A stretch of DNA of 64,000 nucleotides from Vibrio sp. Hep-1b-8 (GTDB lineage: Bacteria; Pseudomonadota; Gammaproteobacteria; Enterobacterales; Vibrionaceae): assembly GCF_006124995.1 (NCBI RefSeq), contig NZ_QEWN01000113.1, forward strand, positions 25,385-89,384, in the 5' to 3' direction. A program made the translations under genes and the position numbers. The notes beneath the pieces are model-generated. The model was not told the DNA's origin. It saw nothing but the letters and a program-made list of their open reading frames with translations, and did no database searches. This document shows, in pieces, positions 60,787 to 64,000 of the stretch. The first letter of the stretch is position 1; every line of letters begins with the position of its first letter.

Positions 60787-62507
60787 TGAGTAATAAGCAG
60801 GAAGTATTGGGTGAAGTTCTAGGACCTCTTTCGGATAACGAACGCCTCAAAACTCAAAGTAATTTCTTACGTGGCACAATCGAGCAAGATTTACAGGACC
60901 GTATTACTGGTGGATTTACAGCAGATAACTTTCAGCTGATTCGTTTCCACGGAATGTACCAGCAAGATGACCGCGACATTCGAAATGAACGTGCTAAGCA
61001 AAAACTCGAACCATTGCACAATGTAATGCTACGCGCGCGCATGCCAGGTGGCATCATTACGCCAAAGCAGTGGCTAGCGATCGATAAGTTTGCAACCGAA
61101 CATTCGCTTTACGGCAGTATCCGTCTGACTACACGTCAAACGTTCCAGTTTCACGGTGTGCTTAAGCCAAATATCAAGCTTATGCACCAGACTCTAAACA
61201 GCATTGGGATTGATTCAATTGCGACTGCGGGTGACGTAAACCGTAACGTACTATGTACCACCAACCCAATTGAGTCTGAGTTACATCAAGAAGCTTATGA
61301 ATGGGCGAAGAAGATCAGTGAACACCTGCTTCCTAAAACCAAAGCGTATGCTGAAATCTGGTTAGATGGTGAGAAAGTAGAAACAACAGAAGATGACGAG
61401 CCAATCCTGGGTAAGACTTATCTTCCTCGTAAGTTCAAAACAACGGTTGTGATTCCGCCACAAAATGATGTCGACGTACATGCGAACGACCTTAACTTTG
61501 TCGCGATTGGTGAAAACGGTAAGCTGGTGGGCTTTAACGTATTAGTCGGTGGTGGTCTGGCAATGACTCACGGTGACACTTCTACTTATGCTCGCCGTGC
61601 CGATGACTTTGGTTTTGTTCCACTAGAAAAGACACTTGATGTTGCCGCTGCGGTAGTAACGACTCAGCGTGACTGGGGTAACCGTTCAAACCGTAAAAAT
61701 GCAAAAACTAAATACACACTAGACCGTGTTGGTATTGATGTATTTAAAGCAGAAGTAGAGAAGCGAGCTGGTGTGAAGTTTGGCGATAGTCGTCCATACG
61801 AGTTTACTGATCGTGGTGACCGCATCGGTTGGGTTGAAGGTATCGATGGTAAACACCATCTGGCACTGTTTATTGAAAACGGCCGTCTACTGGACTTCCC
61901 GGGAAAACCACTCAAAACGGGTGTTGCTGAAATTGCCAAAATCCATAAAGGTGATTTCCGTATGACGGCAAACCAGAACTTAATTGTTGCTGGTGTGGCT
62001 AAGAGCCAGAAAGCTAAGATTGAGAAGATTGCCCGCGAGCACGGTTTAATTGATGACAGCGTGAGTGAACAGCGCAAAAACTCAATGGCGTGTGTCGCAT
62101 TCCCAACCTGTCCACTGGCGATGGCTGAAGCTGAACGTTTCCTTCCGCAGTTTGTTACTGACGTAGAAGGTATCCTTGAGAAACACGGTTTACCTGAAGA
62201 AGACAACATCATTCTTCGTGTTACGGGTTGTCCAAATGGCTGTGGCCGGGCAATGTTGGCTGAGATAGGCCTGGTTGGTAAAGCACCTGGCCGTTACAAC
62301 CTTCACTTAGGTGGTAACCGGGCAGGTACACGTATTCCGAAGATGTATAAAGAGAACATCACAGACAAACAGATACTAGAAGAGATTGATCAGCTCGTAG
62401 GCCGTTGGGCTAAAGAGCGTGAAGCTGGCGAAGGATTTGGTGATTTTGCTATCCGTGCTGGCATCATCCAAGAAGTCAAAGTATCTAAGAGGGACTTGCA
62501 TGCTTGA
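60786..62507 (+). CDS. cysI: Sulfite reductase hemoprotein beta component
   Basis: CysI reduces sulfite to sulfide by six electrons at a coupled siroheme and 4Fe-4S centre. 573 aa with [26 protein letters not shown] and the cluster cysteines in [19 protein letters not shown] and [15 protein letters not shown]. Siroheme supply depends on CobA, whose local gene is frameshifted. Start overlaps the cysJ stop (TAATG). Confidence 0.96.
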   Translation: MSNKQEVLGEVLGPLSDNERLKTQSNFLRGTIEQDLQDRITGGFTADNFQLIRFHGMYQQDDRDIRNERAKQKLEPLHNVMLRARMPGGIITPKQWLAIDKFATEHSLYGSIRLTTRQTFQFHGVLKPNIKLMHQTLNSIGIDSIATAGDVNRNVLCTTNPIESELHQEAYEWAKKISEHLLPKTKAYAEIWLDGEKVETTEDDEPILGKTYLPRKFKTTVVIPPQNDVDVHANDLNFVAIGENGKLVGFNVLVGGGLAMTHGDTSTYARRADDFGFVPLEKTLDVAAAVVTTQRDWGNRSNRKNAKTKYTLDRVGIDVFKAEVEKRAGVKFGDSRPYEFTDRGDRIGWVEGIDGKHHLALFIENGRLLDFPGKPLKTGVAEIAKIHKGDFRMTANQNLIVAGVAKSQKAKIEKIAREHGLIDDSVSEQRKNSMACVAFPTCPLAMAEAERFLPQFVTDVEGILEKHGLPEEDNIILRVTGCPNGCGRAMLAEIGLVGKAPGRYNLHLGGNRAGTRIPKMYKENITDKQILEEIDQLVGRWAKEREAGEGFGDFAIRAGIIQEVKVSKRDLHA

Positions 62508-63279
62508 TTCTGTCGCTTCCAAACCGAAGTTAGCAGAACTGCTCTCATTAACTAAGACGGAGCAAATACTCCGTCTTGCACAAATTAATGGTGAGCTAGA
62601 GAAGCTAACCGCTGAGCAAAGAGTTGCTTGGGCATTAGAAAACCTCGAAGGTCAGTTTGCGGTCTCTTCAAGTTTTGGTGTTCAAGCGGCTGTGATGCTA
62701 CACCTTGTGACTCAACAGTCCCCAGATATCCCAGTCATCTTAACCGATACAGGCTATCTATTTCCCGAAACGTATCGCTTTATCGATCAGTTAAGTGAAC
62801 AGTTGACTTTAAATCTCAAAGTTTATCGAGCAGTAGAGAGTCCAAACTGGCAAGAAGCGCGTTACGGAAATCTGTGGGAGCAAGGTATAGAGGGAATAGA
62901 GAAATACAACAAGATAAACAAAGTCGAACCAATGCGTCGCGCGTTGGATGAACTAGAAGTTGGAACTTGGTTCTCTGGCCTACGCCGAGAGCAATCTAAG
63001 TCACGTACCAACTTGCCGATCTTGTCTATCCAAAATGGTGTGTTTAAATTCCTACCCGTAATCGACTGGACTAATAAAGATGTTCATTACTACCTAGAAG
63101 AACATGGTCTGCCATATCACCCGCTAAGAGATGAAGGTTATCTGTCCGTTGGTGATACCCATACCACGAAAAAATGGGAACCAGGAATGAGTGAAGAAGA
63201 AACTCGTTTCTTTGGTTTAAAGCGTGAATGTGGACTTCATGAAGATGATGGTAATGAGCAAGATGGTTCCGGTATCTAA
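62500..63279 (+). CDS. cysH: Phosphoadenylylsulfate (PAPS) reductase
   Basis: CysH reduces PAPS to sulfite with thioredoxin. 259 aa with the PP-loop [41 protein letters not shown] and the C-terminal catalytic ECGLH. The iron-sulfur cysteines of APS reductases are absent, so PAPS is the substrate, in line with cysC. ATG 62500 overlaps the cysI stop by eight bases. Confidence 0.95.
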   Translation: MLDSVASKPKLAELLSLTKTEQILRLAQINGELEKLTAEQRVAWALENLEGQFAVSSSFGVQAAVMLHLVTQQSPDIPVILTDTGYLFPETYRFIDQLSEQLTLNLKVYRAVESPNWQEARYGNLWEQGIEGIEKYNKINKVEPMRRALDELEVGTWFSGLRREQSKSRTNLPILSIQNGVFKFLPVIDWTNKDVHYYLEEHGLPYHPLRDEGYLSVGDTHTTKKWEPGMSEEETRFFGLKRECGLHEDDGNEQDGSGI

Positions 63280-63302
63280 TCTGCTCTCTTATATATAAGA
63301 AG

Positions 63303-63330
63303 AAAGGTCGCAATGCGGCCTTTTCTTTTG
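63303..63330 (+). terminator. Terminator after cysJIH
   Basis: AAAGGTCGC-AAT-GCGGCCTTT (one wobble pair), then TCTTTT. Confidence 0.8.
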
Positions 63331-63462
63331 TCTAAAAAATAGCAATTGTGGATAACTCTGTGAGTATGATGTTTGCTTATTTTGGGTAAAGTTGGATAAA
63401 TAAAACTTTGAGCGAAAAAACGACATTTAGATGTTATTTTTGCAATTTTTTCAAAATAACGC

Positions 63463-63490
63463 TTGCCAATGTGAGCGCGATCTCTATAAT
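63463..63490 (+). promoter_or_regulatory. rRNA operon promoter P1
   Basis: TTGCCA (63463-63468), 16-bp spacer, TATAAT (63485-63490). An AT-rich stretch with A and T tracts (63405-63457) just upstream looks like an UP element. Confidence 0.75.
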
Positions 63491-63591
63491 GCCACCTCGT
63501 CGACAGGGCAAGAGCTCACAAGGGTTCAAGCGAAGTCGATACGGTTAACTAGCCAAGCAAGTTGCTTGAAAAAAAAGTTTGAAAAAAGTGG

Positions 63592-63619
63592 TTGACACTA
63601 AAACTTAAATCGCTAGAAT
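63592..63619 (+). promoter_or_regulatory. rRNA operon promoter P2
   Basis: A perfect TTGACA (63592-63597), 16-bp spacer, TAGAAT (63614-63619) and a GC-rich discriminator GGCCGCC, typical of stringently controlled rRNA promoters. Confidence 0.85.
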
Positions 63620-63658
63620 GGCCGCCTCTTCCGAGTGATACAAATCACGCAGAAGAGA

Positions 63659-63670
63659 AGCTCTTTAAAA
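63659..63670 (+). promoter_or_regulatory. rRNA leader boxA antitermination site
   Basis: AGCTCTTTAAAA closely matches the boxA consensus TGCTCTTTAACA bound by NusB and S10. The remaining leader to 63903 contains paired segments expected of the RNase III processing stem, and no gene. Confidence 0.7.
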
Positions 63671-63903
63671 ATATAGACCTATCAATCTGTGTGGGCACTC
63701 GTTGATGATAATCCAATTAGAAATTTCTCTAAATAAAGAGGGGTTTCAAATTAGGTTTCAATGAAACGAAGTGACCATTCGAATTGGGCAACAGCCTTGA
63801 GCTGTTTTGTTTTACTTTTTCAAAAGTAAAGACCAATAAGAGCACAGTCAATTCAAACATTACTTATGTAATGTTCAGTATTCATTGAGCCGAACAAAAT
63901 CTT

Positions 63904-64000
63904 AAATTGAAGAGTTTGATCATGGCTCAGATTGAACGCTGGCGGCAGGCCTAACACATGCAAGTCGAGCGGAAACGAGTTAACTGAACCTTCGGGGAAC
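63904..64000 (+). rRNA. rrs: 16S ribosomal RNA, 5' end (partial)
   Basis: Begins AAATTGAAGAGTTTGATCAT, the 5' end of 16S rRNA, followed by the GCTGGCGGCAGGCCTAACAC universal region. The variable V1 part, with GAGCGGAAACGAGTTAACTG and CCTTCGGGGAAC, is Vibrio-like. The rest is outside the window. Confidence 0.98.

Noticed and set aside
62419..62499. N-terminal extension of cysH into cysI
   Set aside because: The residues are not CysH-like, and ATG 62500 gives the normal protein.

Overview
The window is a stretch of the main chromosome of a Vibrio-like gammaproteobacterium. Three things support this: the block order pabA-ast-DUF1338-crp-prkB-yheU-yheT-yheS-kefGB-slyD-purA-motX-rnr-rlmB-S10/spc/alpha ribosomal operons follows Vibrio cholerae chromosome I as I recall it; motX encodes a part of the sodium-driven polar flagellar motor; and the 16S rRNA 5' end at the right edge looks like Vibrio. 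The species cannot be fixed from this.

Layout. 1-1905: the 5' part of a large minus-strand gene resembling type VI secretion MIX/LysM effectors, cut by the window edge. 2241-7947: pabA, three arginine succinyltransferase pathway genes (astC, astA, astD) and a DUF1338 gene. 8196-13668 (minus): crp, prkB, yheU, yheT, a TIGR02444 protein and an ABC-F ATPase. 13828-23886 (plus): kefG-kefB-yheV-slyD, isoaspartyl peptidase, purA, motX behind a good sigma-28 promoter, rnr and rlmB. 24107-38134: the S10, spc and alpha ribosomal operons, including secY, rpmJ and rpoA, with leader regions that look autoregulatory. 38266-44407: a 12-copy heptamer repeat, a lipoprotein, fklB, an OapA/LysM protein, an EamA transporter, ElaA, a Crp/Fnr regulator and cpdB. 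44668-50321: the sulfate activation operon (cobA, cysD, cysN, an SLC13 transporter, cysC), in which cobA is broken by a one-base frameshift. 50374-51954: cheX-like gene, zur and small unknown genes.

52124-56338 is the most interesting region. It is a 4.06 kb island inserted in the 5' end of dusA and flanked by 153-bp direct repeats (150/153 identical). It holds a truncated tyrosine recombinase, an S24 repressor fragment without its helix-turn-helix, debris of a phage lysis/structural region, and an apparently intact type II restriction-modification pair. That pair joins a BsuBI/PstI-family endonuclease to a cytosine-5 methyltransferase. The full dusA lies to the right and has its promoter and first codons from the right-hand repeat copy.

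56271-63279: dusA, pspG behind a sigma-54-like element, a TIGR04219 outer membrane protein, a small unknown gene and cysJ-cysI-cysH. 63463-64000: tandem rRNA promoters, boxA and the first 97 bases of a 16S rRNA gene.

The two cys clusters together encode sulfate uptake, activation and reduction to sulfide. CobA would supply the siroheme precursor needed by CysI, so the cobA frameshift matters biologically unless a paralogue exists or the base was lost in sequencing. Family assignments come from reading motifs and recalled gene order; no database search was run.
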